This document shows positions 52,472 through 63,475 of a stretch of DNA of 64,000 nt, one piece after another. Below the pieces are notes generated by a model. The model made no database searches, was not told the origin of the DNA, and saw only the letters and a program-made list of their open reading frames with translations. A program made the position numbers and the translations under genes. The stretch is from CAZDUS01 sp964508705 (lineage in GTDB: Bacteria > Verrucomicrobiota > Kiritimatiellia > CAIKKV01 > CAITUY01), in assembly GCA_964508705.1 (NCBI GenBank), contig CAZDUS010000004.1, forward strand, positions 26,057 through 90,056, written 5' to 3'. The first letter of the stretch is position 1. Each line of letters starts with the position of its first letter.

Positions 52472-55400
52472 TTACTTCCCCGTCCCGCCTTCCAACCAAT
52501 CCACAACCACCGGCTTATTGACAGCCTCATCCATTAAGCCCTGCATGGCCTGCATCATCGCCTTGGTTTCCGCAATGGAGTTCAGCAGCTTCGACACGGA
52601 CTGTGGATCACTAAGGGAACCCGCCTCCAACGCACCACCAGTCTGTCCTATTCCCTCTGTCGGAAGCCCGCGACCGCCAGCCACATTCCGGATGTCATCC
52701 ATGGCCTGCTTGATGACTTTCACCATGGCCTCCGTGGTCATGCTTTCAGGCAACCCTTCAACATCGCCCTTCACGGAACTGAGCGACCTCTGAATCGCGT
52801 CCAATTCCGACAGCACTTGATCCAGTTTCCCGGCGCCTGCAACATCCTTCATCTTGCTCGCCGCCGAAGCCGCTTTCTGCGCCGCCCCCTTCGCAGAATT
52901 CACACCCTTCAGTATCGCGCCTGTGCCATCCGCCCCGCTCTGGGAAATCTTTTCCTCAATGTACGACAACATTCCGAAGACCGTGCTTGAATCTGCCGTA
53001 TCCCCCTCCCGGCCAATTCTGGTCTCCATTGTTACCGCCATCGCTTCAACGTTCGAGACAACCCCCTGCATGCTTGTCATCGCCTCGTACGTTGCTCCAA
53101 GCCCGGCCACCTCATTCATCATGACAGTCACATTGGACCCCACCTGCGCCACATCAGTCGCCATATTGGTCATTGCGCTCAACGAGGCAATGGCATTGGT
53201 CATAGTAGCGATCTGCGTCCCGAGATTAGTCGCCGCGCTCAAACTGCCGATCACATTCGTCACATAACTCAGTTGCCCCGGCACATCCCCCAGCCCGACA
53301 AGGCCCGCCAATGCATTGGTAATCGTAGCCACCTGCGCGGAAATATTGGTTATCCCGCTAAGTTGCCCGATCGCATTCGTCATGACGGCAACCTGGGCGG
53401 AAATATTGGTCATCCCCGCCAATTGCCCGATCACATTGGTCATATACCTCAACTGGTCGGACATGTTCGTCAACCCGGCGACCCGCCCGAGCGCGTTGGT
53501 CATGTCGGCGACCTGGGCGGAAATATTGGTTATCCCGCTAAGTTGCCCGATCACATTGGTCATGTAACTCAATTGGCCGGACATATTGGTCAACGCCGCC
53601 ACCTTGGCTATGCTATTGGTCATATCCGACACTTGAGCGGCTATGTTCGTCACCCCGCTCAATTGACCAATGATGTTCGTCATGTAACTTAATTGTCCTG
53701 ACATGTTGGTCAATGCCGCTACACGCCCGATCGCATTGGTCATATCGGCCACCTGCGCGGAAATGTTGGTAACCCCCGTCAACTGGCCAATGACATTCGT
53801 CACATAGCTCATTTGGAACGCAACATTGGTCAGCCCTGCAAACTGCGTCAGGGTATTCGTCATCAACGCCAGCTGGCTTGGCATGTTTGTCAAGCCGACC
53901 ATCTGTGTCATGGTGTCGGCCAGGAACGTCAACTGCCCCGACATATTGGTTAACGCCGTTATTTGAGTCAGCGAGTTGGTTAATATGGCTATTTGTGGCG
54001 TAATGTTGGTCACCGCAACCACCTGATCAATTACACTGACCAGATAGTCGACCTGATTGGCCATATTGGTCAACGCAACGATCTGCCCGATCGCCGCATT
54101 CAATGCGTCCACTTGCGGCCCAAGGTTTGTGATCGAGCCAAGCGATCCGATAACATTCGTCACGTAACTCATCTGCTCGTTGATATTCGTCAGCGCCGCC
54201 ACCCTGGCAAGGCTGTTAGTCATCACCGCGACTTGATCGCCGATATTCGTGATCGCAGTCAACTGACCAACAACATTCGTCAGGAAGGTCACTTGGGACG
54301 CCATCCCCGTCAAACCACCTAATTGACTCGCCAGATTGGTCAACGGCCCAAGCTGCCCGACCATATTCGTCAGATAATTCAGCTGCCCGGACATATTCGT
54401 CAAGCCGCTCATTTTATCCATCGCGTTGGTCATCACCGCCACTTGATCGCCAATATTGGTCATCGCCGTCAATTGACCAACCACATTCGTCATATAGGCA
54501 ATCTGCGGCCCGAAGTTGGTGACTGGTGCCAACAACCCCATCATATTGGTAATAGACGCAATCTGCGGTGCCACATTGGTTACAACCGCCATCTCCGACA
54601 GCAAATTCGTCATGAAATTCAACTGTCCGGACATATTGGTAAGCCCGGCAATCTTTTCCATGGCGTTGGTCATGATCTGTACCTGTGACACCAAATTCGT
54701 CAGGTCATCCAGAGTTCCAACAATGTTGTAGATGTTGCTCTGCACTCCTCGCATGTCCGTCAAGGTCTCCTCCACCCGACTGACCTGCCCACTGATCGAC
54801 ACTACGGTGCCTGCCAAATCATCCAACTCCATGGATGTGACTTTGACGATCATCCGGTCCGAACTCACCGGGGAAGAGGAATCCGCGCAGACAATCTGAT
54901 AATCACCATAGCCCCAGTCGGCGGTAAGCGTCGCCTCATAGATCCCCCCAACCCCGCCACCCATCGGGCCTGAACGAATCGCCGCCCCGCCGCCCGCCGG
55001 CAGGACCTGATAGGTTGCAGTCATTCCCTCCAGTGTGCGATACAGCACGTTGACGGAACTCCCGTATTTGACCGTCGTTGGCCGGGTCAGGATGCGGGCT
55101 TCCCGCTGCGCGCTTCCCATACTGCTCGGCAACCTCTTCACCAGATCAAGGATATTGGTCTCGCCCGGTCCAATCACGCCTATGGTATTGGTGATCGCCG
55201 TCAATTGCGCCAAGGCTTGCGTTGAAAGCAAATCCAGCTTGGCCTCAATATTGGTCACCCCCGCCTGGATGCTCACCGTCGCATTGGTCAACAGATCAAG
55301 CTTTTCCGTGGCCGAGGCGCGGAACAACGCCTGGGCAACGGCCAAATTCGTCAGATTGGTGCCCACCGAATTTACGCCGGACAATATCTGCTGGACCCGC

Positions 55401-58400
55401 TCGTCATCTGTCGGCACCCTGAGATTAAACGTGAGTCCCGACGAGTAGACCGTCCCGGAAAACTCAATCTCAACCTTGGCGAAATAGACACTCCCTCGGG
55501 CCAGCGTTCCAGGCAATGTCATCCAGAACACTCCTGATGGATCATATGTCGAAGAGGTCACCTGCCCCGCAGTGTTCCCGCTCGCATCAAAGAGGGTCAC
55601 GATACTACGTGTTGGAGTTGGCAGAATCACGCCGCGCCGTTCTATCCAGGTGTTCACCCGGAACACGGCATTGCTCGTATCGTATTCAAAGCTTGCCATC
55701 ACATTGTAGTCGGGATCCACCGAAGAAAAGGACATCGGCACATTGATCGTCCGGGAGGGGTCCGACTCCCAATTGAAGATCACATTGTTGTTATAGAATT
55801 CACGCGCCCACACCGTGCTGAATATGCCGTAAGGATAGGCACGCTGAACCGGGGAAATCAGGTTGGCCTCGGACCATCCACTGCTGTCGCTCACGCTTAA
55901 TTGCGTCAGCGGGTTCAACGTGGCCGCATCGTACACATTCCATCGGATCTTGAAGTACAGGATGGAAAAGTCTGAATCCGAATCATCGTACGCCCCGGGC
56001 TCGTCTGTTGCCGCAACCCGCAGCCGGACCGAAGACACATCCCCTCCCAAATCAGCAATCGTCCAATCATACGTGGTGACAATATCCGCCAACCCCTCGC
56101 CATTATTCGCGATAGGCGTATCATTGATCTTCACCCATGAATTTGACGCGTGCAGTGGATCAGCGGAATAGTAAAGATCCACCAACCCTTGCGAACCTCG
56201 CGTGAACCAACTGACGATGGTATGCGGCTTCCTCGCATAAAGATTCGTTTCGCCACCGTTGGGATAAGCCAAACGGAAGTAGGGAACAATCTTGAATGTC
56301 TCCGAAACGTCCCAAATGTCGCTGCGGAGATTATGCTGCACGATGATCCGGGTGTTCCCAAGGCGGTCGGGCACAATCCAGGGATCCGGCAGGCTATAGG
56401 TGTTGTCAATGGGGTTGTAACTGGCTATCCCGTTGAAAATATCGTTGGTTGCCACATACGGATCACGCGAGAACATGACGCGGAAATTGTTTTCCATCTT
56501 GCCGCCCTTACTCCACACGATGTTATAAGGCTGGCTGACCTTCCACAAATCACCAGGAGCTGGCGCAATAATCTCCACCGTCGGCATGCCCACAATCCTG
56601 AACGGGAGCGAGTCACCCGTAAACGTACCGTCCGTCACCCGGATCACGGAATTACTGCCTATAGCAGCCAAGGGAACAACCCAATCGTATTCCGTATTAA
56701 AGACCCCGGACGCAATAGGCATCACATTCGTGCCGCCTTGAATCAATGAGATCGTGTAAGGCGGGGTCGACCCCACTCCAACCCACGAAATCCTGTTGGT
56801 CTCGTCCAACGCCCAGATATCCGTGGCAAGCGGATAGAGCACCTTGATGCCTTGCACCGTGAACGGCTGGGAAATCGTCGTTGCCACCGATGTCACCGCC
56901 TTGACCCTTGCGTTCGTGGATGGCATCCGGGACGGCTCCACCCGCCAGGCATAATTGGTAACCCCGTCAATCAACGGCACATTGGCCGCGATCGGCACCG
57001 CGTCGTAAGTCGCGCCATCAGCCGAATAATACAGGGAAACAACTGATCCTGCCCTTGCCGACCGCCACACAATGGCATTCGTTGTGTTATGCTTCCACAC
57101 CGCTCCCGACAACGGCGCAATGAACTTAAACCCTCGTAACACGAACGGAAGCGTCGTGGCGGCATAGCCTACATCCTGTGTCGCCGCCGAAGACGCCACG
57201 ACATATTTAACCACTGCATTTGTCGTCGGGTCCTCATTAACATCAATGGACCATGGATAGGCGCCTGAAATCACCGGCCATACCTGGGAGACATTGAGGG
57301 GTGTCGCTCCAAAATTCACACCCCCGTCCGTCGAGAGATAAAAATACCCCAGGGCACTCTCATCAATGCCCGCCGACTTCCAGACCAGCGGCCCCACACT
57401 ACCCCCGCTATAAATACTGGATGCATTCGGAGAGCTGAATTTTATCCCTCTCAGGACAAAGGGACTTGAGAAACCCGTGTAGGGTCCGGACCTTACAATG
57501 ACTCGCGCGGACGCAGAAGGGTCGGACTGGACATTCACCGCCCACTGATAGGAGTTGTCACCCGGGAAAGAATCACTGTTGCCTGTTGTAATTATGTCGT
57601 TTGTTACTCCGTCCGCTGAATAAGACAGCCTGGCTTGTCCCAACGGATCATCCGCACCAGCCGATACCCATTCAACAGGGCCCGAAAAACCAAGTGTATA
57701 GACACTGCTGTTCGAAGGCGTCTTCACAAGGATGCCTCCCACAATGAAATCCTTGTCCGACACATCAACCATATTGGTAAACGGGGCGGGATCATCAGCA
57801 ATGATCTTCGTTCTTGCACGAATCGTCGGATACGTAGGAGTGTATTCCAACGCCTCATTGATCAATGGAACTCCGGGCCCCCCAATGGTTCGGTAGGTGA
57901 TCCCCCCGTCATACGAAAACTCCAGAGTCGCGCTTTCACCCACAGACTGGTAAGCCCATTTATTCGTATTGGGCATATCAAGTTGCCACTTCTCATCGCC
58001 GTTGGGAGACACGACTCTAACACCGGCAATCTTGAAATCCTCGGAAATGGCATAGAGATTAGTGTCCTGCAACGACTCAATCTTAATACGCACATGGGAC
58101 CCCGGATAGGGCTCAACCAACCACCGATATGAATTACTGCCACTATATGTCCTGTAATTCTCAACTATCGGAGTCCAACGCACCCCGCTGTTGGTTGAAT
58201 AATACAAGTTGGCATTGGTCCCTGCCCCTCCCGCCATCCAGACAATGGAATTAGTCAGCCGCATCCCCCAAATGGTTCCATTCGTTGGCGCCACAATATC
58301 AACATCAGCCAACACGAAATTAGACGTCACTCCAACAACATTGGAGTCAGACAAAGATGTTATTCTCAAACGCGCCGTGTCGGTCGGCGGAACATTCGGG

Positions 58401-61400
58401 GTCCAATCGTAAGTGTTGGCTCCCGCCACATTTGGAGAAGAGGCCGTCACATTCGTCCAGGAACCGCCTCCATTGCTCGAAAATTCAATTTTGACTGCAT
58501 TGCTCGCCCCGGCAGAATACCACTCGATTGGATAGGTTGATCGCCTGTTGACAAGTGCTCCCGCAGGCGGTCGCGTTATCTCGACCCCAGCAAGCGTAAA
58601 GCCATAATCCGATTCATCAATACCGCTTGAACCGCCAAAGGTCTTGATACGGATCTTGCCAGCTTCCGACAATAGCGCCGCATTCGCTGGCGGCGTTTGC
58701 CACAGGAAAGCATTAGTAACCCCGCCGGGCGTATTATCAGCTCCCGATTTCACCAGATAAGAGAAATTAGCACCGTCCGAAGCGTAATGGATATCCGCCA
58801 AGGTTCCCAATCCTATTGCCGACCACCATTTTATCAAATACGAGCGCCCGCTGTACCATTTCTCACCGCCATTGGGCGCTGTCACCCGGTAGCGCTGTAC
58901 CAAACTGAAATCCGCATCCGACTTATCCGTAATGAAGGCGTCATTCTGATCCGTAATCCGCACGCGGCATTGGCTCGAGGGCGTGCTTGGCGTGGGCCAG
59001 TTCGAATACACCCCGGTATTCGGCACATTCGAAGCTATCAATGTCCATCCGTTCCCTCCATCCAGGGAACGCTCCAACATCAACTGGCCGCTGACCGTCC
59101 CCGTGGATGACCAGGTAATGTTGTAAGGAACACCTATCAGCCAGGCATCGTTACCCACCTCTTGCCCATTCGGCACGGTCACAACTATCCGGCCCGGTGC
59201 ATGCAAGAGCTTGACCTCGTCTAATGCCACCTGATTCACAGCATCAGATTTCAGATAAGCCTTGAATTTGAACACGCCACCGGTTTTCGCATACAGATCA
59301 TCATAAAACGTCCCGATATGGGCATCCACCGTTGCCCGGGAATTGGCCATAGTCCACAGCGTGTCTGTGTTGGTCACCGCAGAACTGATGTAATCCCACT
59401 GACCACCGTTCCACCAGTACCAGTTGGTCCCGTTATTACCCGAAATCTGGTATCGCACGGCATCTTCCGTATTGGTCGCCAGAATATGGCTCAACGCCGT
59501 CAGGGTCCCGAGGAACGGCCGCCCGTATCCGGTGGCGGGGGTCACCCACGGATTATTGATCGGATACCCCGTCTGGTTGACAGTGGCGCCCTGGAAAACC
59601 GGAGCTCTTGCGCCATCCTCTGCTGTCAACGCCACGCGATATTGGAAATATTGTCCCAGCGGATACAGGCTCAACAACGATGATCCCGAAGCAGCGGTAT
59701 AATAGGTGTTACTCGTGCCATCCCACCCGATAAATGGCAAGGCATCGAGACTGGCCGTATCATTCGCAAATTTGACATGCACCCTCAGCGTCCCGGCCCC
59801 TGAGCGGGCATGATCCGCTATCTCCTCGGCGTTCAAAGCCCGGCCCCAGACCGCCACTTCATCGACAGCCCCTGCCACATTCCCGCCACTGTAGCCAATC
59901 CCGATGCTTGCATCATTGCCAGTTGTGTCGAGATCAGATCCGGCAGCGCTTCCCATCATGTCGCCGTTCACATAGATCTTCACCGTGCTTCCATCATAGA
60001 CTCCGGCAAGATGATACCAGTTATCAGGCTGTAATCCGGCAAAGCTAGTCGCCACAACCTCATCAACCCAGAAATAGGGCTTGCCGTTGGCATCGGTTCC
60101 CAGGGAGTACCCGGTCCCCGCCGTCCGCTTGTCAAACACCACGCGCGAGTCAACAGCTCCCGGTTTCACCCATGCCTCCACGCTAACCACCGTCGGCTCA
60201 AGGAACGAACTGTTGTCTATACTCACATACCCGCCGCTTCCATCAAATGTAAGCGCATTCCCGAATTTGCCCGTTGAGCGCGATACGGTCCCGACAATGT
60301 TTCCCAAATGCCCCTTGCCGCTGCTGTCCGCCACCGCGGTCCCGTTGCTCTCGTCCGCATGCCAGAGTCCCATCAAGGTGAAATCATTATTCACCAGGGC
60401 CTTCCCGAACGAAGCATTCTCCCTCCACAACAGGGATTCCCAAATCGCCGGCATCGTGGCGTCAAACACTCCACTGGTATAATACCCGGTCGTCTTCGTA
60501 TTGGCATCCATCGCCGCCACTTGACGCACCTCACCATCCGATAAGGCCCTGTTGTAAATCACCAACTCATCCACGTTGCACGCCAGGTAATTATTCAGGG
60601 CACCATGTCGGGCCACATACAACCCGCCGCTACCCAATCCTGCCGAACTGGTCAAGACCGCCGAACCAGCCGCCACACCATCTACATAAATATGGATCGT
60701 CTGTCCCTTTTTGATTCCCGCCAGATGGTGCCAATTGCCGTCATTCAAATTCACAAGGCTCGCCAACGCTGTTCTATCTCCGCCACCATTATTCAGAACA
60801 AACGCAACACGCCCCGGCGCTGCATTATTGATTTCCAAACTAAAAGCGCCGTCCGACCGGGAAACAACAGCCGACCGGTTTGTCGCCCGCGTCTTGAACC
60901 ACGCCAGTATCGAGAAGTCCCCGCTCAACGAAACACCACTTATGGACAAATATTGATTCGTTCCATTGAATTGTCCGCAAGCTACACCCACCAACCCCGG
61001 GGAAACCGTCTTGGCTCCAAAAACCGTCCCAGGCTTCGGATCATAAGAGGAATCTTGCGCTGGCTGGACCGAGCTCCACAAAGCTTCGTCCATGTGCCAC
61101 AAACCCAATATACTCACATCCGCCTTAAGATTCACAAGCCCCGGCACCGTGGCCCTATCAAATAGTTTTATCTCATCCCCGATCCATGCCGTGGAGTCAA
61201 AAACACCTTTCAAGAATACGGCTTCCGATGCATTGCTGTAGGTGCCGCCGGAACTGGTTGTAAAAATAACAGGCCAAAAGGTTGGGGTTGTCACACCATC
61301 ACCGCTGAACGACGCCTGGTATTGTATGAATCGCTTCCTCGTTGTGCTGGCCGGCAGGGTGGTTCCCCCGTTATTATCTAGAAAATAGGCCGACACCACA

Positions 61401-63475
61401 TCATCAGGGCCGACAAAATTTCCTGTCAGCGGCAGACTGTCGCCTGCCCGAATCTGGAATTTTACGCGGCCAGCTGAAATACGACGCCCGGCGATATAAT
61501 GATTTTTGAACTCCGCCGGCGTGACAGCTCGGGAATACAACGCCATCTCGTCCATCATACCCCTCATGTAAACCCCATCGGCAACCCCTACAGTGAACTC
61601 TGTCGCGCGAATGCCCTCCGACATTGTCACCCCTACATGATTCCATCCCGGCATCAACCTGCGGGAAGTGACACTTCCATTGATGGTTAGGATAGGCGGC
61701 GAGACAAAGCCCACAGGCGTCACCAAGTGACCGGAGATCGCAAGGTATACTTTACTGGTAGCATTGTTTGCCAACTCAAGGATTCCATCATCCGCATTCT
61801 CATCCCTAATCCAGAATTCCATCGCATTGACAACCGCCGGGGACAAACTACCGATCGACACATACGACCCGCCGTTGAAAACCGCGGAATAGGAATCAAT
61901 CTTGGAATAAGTGGAATAGGACATGCCTGCTGGTGTGTTTCCCCATTCATACGGCCCAACATCCCCAAATCCATCTTCCATATGCCACAATCCAACTATG
62001 TCATTATTATTGGTGCTGAGATTAAGCCCTGATGGTACACCCCATTTGAGCCGCTCCCATAAAATCGGGCCGCCTCCATCAATCGGACTTGATGTGAATT
62101 TCCCGTCTGAGAAATATCCCCCGTTAGACTGCTTGGCGAGCCCAATGTAGGGCGTGTCGACCATCGCTGGGTTTATCGCCAGATCTGTGCCCAATTCACC
62201 TTTGGAGAAATCGCCCATGGTATCATCAAACGCCTCGGCAACGTTTCCAATAAGCCCTGCCGCATCCAGGAATGGCGACTGCAATCCATCCGAGGGCCCG
62301 GCAAAATAAGCTCGATATTGCGCGAATTGCCCCCAATGCTTAAACTCCCCCCCATAGATCAATTCCTGATTTCCATCAACATAATAGGCATTGGTTACCC
62401 CGGCTGGCCCGACAAAGGGCAAGCTCGGAAGTTCCCCCAATGTTTCCCCTGCGCGAATTTGGAAACGCATCGACTGTGAATTTTTATAGATTTTCGTGAT
62501 CTCATCTTGAGATAAAGCTCTGTTATAAATCGCAACGTCATCCATCCATCCGCTCGTTGCTGGTAAGAAATTTTCCTTACCGATCAAAAACGGAGCAGTC
62601 TGATTGATCGACGGGGTATTAATTGTTCCTGTTCCAACTAAAACTCCATTGTAATATACTTTTGCTATCTTATCCGCGGAACTCCATGTGGCAACCAGAA
62701 AGAACCATTCGTTTAAAGGCATTTTAGTTGCGACAGTAAATGCGACGTTATTAACGTAAAATCGAAGATTACCAGCTGTTGTATCTTGTCTTAGCCCATT
62801 AACGTCAGAGCCTGTGCGGCTACTTACAATTCCCGCAGAAGTAGTGTATGTTCTTAACTTCAACCACAGCGAAATACTACTTTGTAGCGCTCCGTTAAGC
62901 ACAATATTAGTACATGCCGCATAACCACTACCGTCAAGACTGCAACTCGCAGACCCCAACTTTGCTGAAGATGAAAAAGAGGCCCCGCTGAAGGGAACAA
63001 CGCTATCCGTCCCAACAGCATTCGCCCATGTGCTGTCAAAACGATACAAGGCAATAAGACCAGAAATGCTTTCAGGAACACCGCCAAAAGCATTCTCAAG
63101 AAGTAGATTGTAGACTTTGGTATTGAATCGTTGCCATTGCACTCCATCTCCACCATCCAATATCCTTGAAGTGAATTCACCCCCTCTCTTGTATAAATCA
63201 CCTACCTTCCCTAAACTAATGGTCACATCTGGGCCGATGCTCGCCTGACTTGCACTAGCACCATTGCCTTGATAATCAGCCAAAACAGTATCGTAACGCT
63301 CCGCCTTTTGTAATATGAGCCTAGCCACCCCTTGAGCCACTTCAATGAGATTGGAATCCGAAACCGTGTATTCAACGGAATTCGAGAATGACCATGTGTT
63401 GGTCAACGCCGCATAACAGGGCGACAGCCATAGCATTATCACCACCAACACCCACCACAAACGATATGCTTTCAT
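52472..63475 (-). CDS. Giant secreted LamG / Kre9-KNH / decapeptide-repeat protein
   Basis: A protein of about 3,667 residues. Layout: signal peptide (1 to about 24); four LamG-like jelly rolls (about 138-332, 490-658, 788-990 and 1031-1225; markers GLWHMDE, WVKPGAVDS, AIYNRALSQDEI, VWGRALNAEEI), separated by spacers with FQIRAG-type strands; eleven tandem Ig-like Kre9/KNH-type modules (about 1425-2520; each starts with a variant of V-x-x-P-N-G-G-E-x-W and then an I-x-W core); a linker with an Ig-like fold; a decapeptide-repeat region (about 2923-3460); and a Ser/Ala-rich helical C-terminus ending WLEGGTGK. No sortase, PEP-CTERM or T9SS tail is seen. LamG modules usually bind glycans or proteins, so adhesion or a cell-cell role is likely. 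I use the ATG at 63475 (GGGAG 8 bp upstream). It is probably exported by the general route; its use of the T2SS is only a guess. Confidence 0.85.
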   Translation of the reverse strand: MKAYRLWWVLVVIMLWLSPCYAALTNTWSFSNSVEYTVSDSNLIEVAQGVARLILQKAERYDTVLADYQGNGASASQASIGPDVTISLGKVGDLYKRGGEFTSRILDGGDGVQWQRFNTKVYNLLLENAFGGVPESISGLIALYRFDSTWANAVGTDSVVPFSGASFSSSAKLGSASCSLDGSGYAACTNIVLNGALQSSISLWLKLRTYTTSAGIVSSRTGSDVNGLRQDTTAGNLRFYVNNVAFTVATKMPLNEWFFLVATWSSADKIAKVYYNGVLVGTGTINTPSINQTAPFLIGKENFLPATSGWMDDVAIYNRALSQDEITKIYKNSQSMRFQIRAGETLGELPSLPFVGPAGVTNAYYVDGNQELIYGGEFKHWGQFAQYRAYFAGPSDGLQSPFLDAAGLIGNVAEAFDDTMGDFSKGELGTDLAINPAMVDTPYIGLAKQSNGGYFSDGKFTSSPIDGGGPILWERLKWGVPSGLNLSTNNNDIVGLWHMEDGFGDVGPYEWGNTPAGMSYSTYSKIDSYSAVFNGGSYVSIGSLSPAVVNAMEFWIRDENADDGILELANNATSKVYLAISGHLVTPVGFVSPPILTINGSVTSRRLMPGWNHVGVTMSEGIRATEFTVGVADGVYMRGMMDEMALYSRAVTPAEFKNHYIAGRRISAGRVKFQIRAGDSLPLTGNFVGPDDVVSAYFLDNNGGTTLPASTTRKRFIQYQASFSGDGVTTPTFWPVIFTTSSGGTYSNASEAVFLKGVFDSTAWIGDEIKLFDRATVPGLVNLKADVSILGLWHMDEALWSSVQPAQDSSYDPKPGTVFGAKTVSPGLVGVACGQFNGTNQYLSISGVSLSGDFSILAWFKTRATNRSAVVSRSDGAFSLEINNAAPGRVAFVLNNGGGDRTALASLVNLNDGNWHHLAGIKKGQTIHIYVDGVAAGSAVLTSSAGLGSGGLYVARHGALNNYLACNVDELVIYNRALSDGEVRQVAAMDANTKTTGYYTSGVFDATMPAIWESLLWRENASFGKALVNNDFTLMGLWHADESNGTAVADSSGKGHLGNIVGTVSRSTGKFGNALTFDGSGGYVSIDNSSFLEPTVVSVEAWVKPGAVDSRVVFDKRTAGTGYSLGTDANGKPYFWVDEVVATSFAGLQPDNWYHLAGVYDGSTVKIYVNGDMMGSAAGSDLDTTGNDASIGIGYSGGNVAGAVDEVAVWGRALNAEEIADHARSGAGTLRVHVKFANDTASLDALPFIGWDGTSNTYYTAASGSSLLSLYPLGQYFQYRVALTAEDGARAPVFQGATVNQTGYPINNPWVTPATGYGRPFLGTLTALSHILATNTEDAVRYQISGNNGTNWYWWNGGQWDYISSAVTNTDTLWTMANSRATVDAHIGTFYDDLYAKTGGVFKFKAYLKSDAVNQVALDEVKLLHAPGRIVVTVPNGQEVGNDAWLIGVPYNITWSSTGTVSGQLMLERSLDGGNGWTLIASNVPNTGVYSNWPTPSTPSSQCRVRITDQNDAFITDKSDADFSLVQRYRVTAPNGGEKWYSGRSYLIKWWSAIGLGTLADIHYASDGANFSYLVKSGADNTPGGVTNAFLWQTPPANAALLSEAGKIRIKTFGGSSGIDESDYGFTLAGVEITRPPAGALVNRRSTYPIEWYSAGASNAVKIEFSSNGGGSWTNVTASSPNVAGANTYDWTPNVPPTDTARLRITSLSDSNVVGVTSNFVLADVDIVAPTNGTIWGMRLTNSIVWMAGGAGTNANLYYSTNSGVRWTPIVENYRTYSGSNSYRWLVEPYPGSHVRIKIESLQDTNLYAISEDFKIAGVRVVSPNGDEKWQLDMPNTNKWAYQSVGESATLEFSYDGGITYRTIGGPGVPLINEALEYTPTYPTIRARTKIIADDPAPFTNMVDVSDKDFIVGGILVKTPSNSSVYTLGFSGPVEWVSAGADDPLGQARLSYSADGVTNDIITTGNSDSFPGDNSYQWAVNVQSDPSASARVIVRSGPYTGFSSPFVLRGIKFSSPNASSIYSGGSVGPLVWKSAGIDESALGYFYLSTDGGVNFGATPLNVSQVWPVISGAYPWSIDVNEDPTTNAVVKYVVASSAATQDVGYAATTLPFVLRGFKFIAPLSGAVWKHNTTNAIVWRSARAGSVVSLYYSADGATYDAVPIAANVPLIDGVTNYAWRVEPSRMPSTNARVKAVTSVATTISQPFTVQGIKVLYPLATDIWALDETNRISWVGVGSTPPYTISLIQGGTNVMPIASGVFNTEYDWVVPLAAIGSNSVIRVTDGTFTGDSLPFRIVGMPTVEIIAPAPGDLWKVSQPYNIVWSKGGKMENNFRVMFSRDPYVATNDIFNGIASYNPIDNTYSLPDPWIVPDRLGNTRIIVQHNLRSDIWDVSETFKIVPYFRLAYPNGGETNLYARKPHTIVSWFTRGSQGLVDLYYSADPLHASNSWVKINDTPIANNGEGLADIVTTYDWTIADLGGDVSSVRLRVAATDEPGAYDDSDSDFSILYFKIRWNVYDAATLNPLTQLSVSDSSGWSEANLISPVQRAYPYGIFSTVWAREFYNNNVIFNWESDPSRTINVPMSFSSVDPDYNVMASFEYDTSNAVFRVNTWIERRGVILPTPTRSIVTLFDASGNTAGQVTSSTYDPSGVFWMTLPGTLARGSVYFAKVEIEFSGTVYSSGLTFNLRVPTDDERVQQILSGVNSVGTNLTNLAVAQALFRASATEKLDLLTNATVSIQAGVTNIEAKLDLLSTQALAQLTAITNTIGVIGPGETNILDLVKRLPSSMGSAQREARILTRPTTVKYGSSVNVLYRTLEGMTATYQVLPAGGGAAIRSGPMGGGVGGIYEATLTADWGYGDYQIVCADSSSPVSSDRMIVKVTSMELDDLAGTVVSISGQVSRVEETLTDMRGVQSNIYNIVGTLDDLTNLVSQVQIMTNAMEKIAGLTNMSGQLNFMTNLLSEMAVVTNVAPQIASITNMMGLLAPVTNFGPQIAYMTNVVGQLTAMTNIGDQVAVMTNAMDKMSGLTNMSGQLNYLTNMVGQLGPLTNLASQLGGLTGMASQVTFLTNVVGQLTAITNIGDQVAVMTNSLARVAALTNINEQMSYVTNVIGSLGSITNLGPQVDALNAAIGQIVALTNMANQVDYLVSVIDQVVAVTNITPQIAILTNSLTQITALTNMSGQLTFLADTMTQMVGLTNMPSQLALMTNTLTQFAGLTNVAFQMSYVTNVIGQLTGVTNISAQVADMTNAIGRVAALTNMSGQLSYMTNIIGQLSGVTNIAAQVSDMTNSIAKVAALTNMSGQLSYMTNVIGQLSGITNISAQVADMTNALGRVAGLTNMSDQLRYMTNVIGQLAGMTNISAQVAVMTNAIGQLSGITNISAQVATITNALAGLVGLGDVPGQLSYVTNVIGSLSAATNLGTQIATMTNAIASLSAMTNMATDVAQVGSNVTVMMNEVAGLGATYEAMTSMQGVVSNVEAMAVTMETRIGREGDTADSSTVFGMLSYIEEKISQSGADGTGAILKGVNSAKGAAQKAASAASKMKDVAGAGKLDQVLSELDAIQRSLSSVKGDVEGLPESMTTEAMVKVIKQAMDDIRNVAGGRGLPTEGIGQTGGALEAGSLSDPQSVSKLLNSIAETKAMMQAMQGLMDEAVNKPVVVDWLEGGTGK
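53100..54705 (-). repeat. Decapeptide (30-bp) repeat region of the giant protein
   Basis: More than 50 tandem units of ten residues with the pattern T-N-h-x-x-Q-h-x-x-h (h = hydrophobic), for example TNVIGQLSGI, TNISAQVADM, TNALGRVAGL and TNMSGQLSYM. Units group in fours into 40-residue (120-bp) higher-order repeats, most regular between about 53330 and 53850. Hydrophobics at positions 3, 7 and 10 give a spacing of 4-3-3, which fits neither the heptad nor the hendecad coiled coil. Confidence 0.9.

Noticed and set aside
53273..54688. Plus-strand ORFs (53273-53692, 54323-54688) rich in GHIGH/RQLP decapeptides
   Set aside because: They are the antisense of the decapeptide repeats of the giant gene. 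The repeat keeps the opposite strand open, and there is no ribosome site or family match.
62860..63201. Minus-strand ORF of 113 residues inside the start of the giant gene
   Set aside because: Out-of-frame shadow of the LamG-1 region with no ribosome site or domain.
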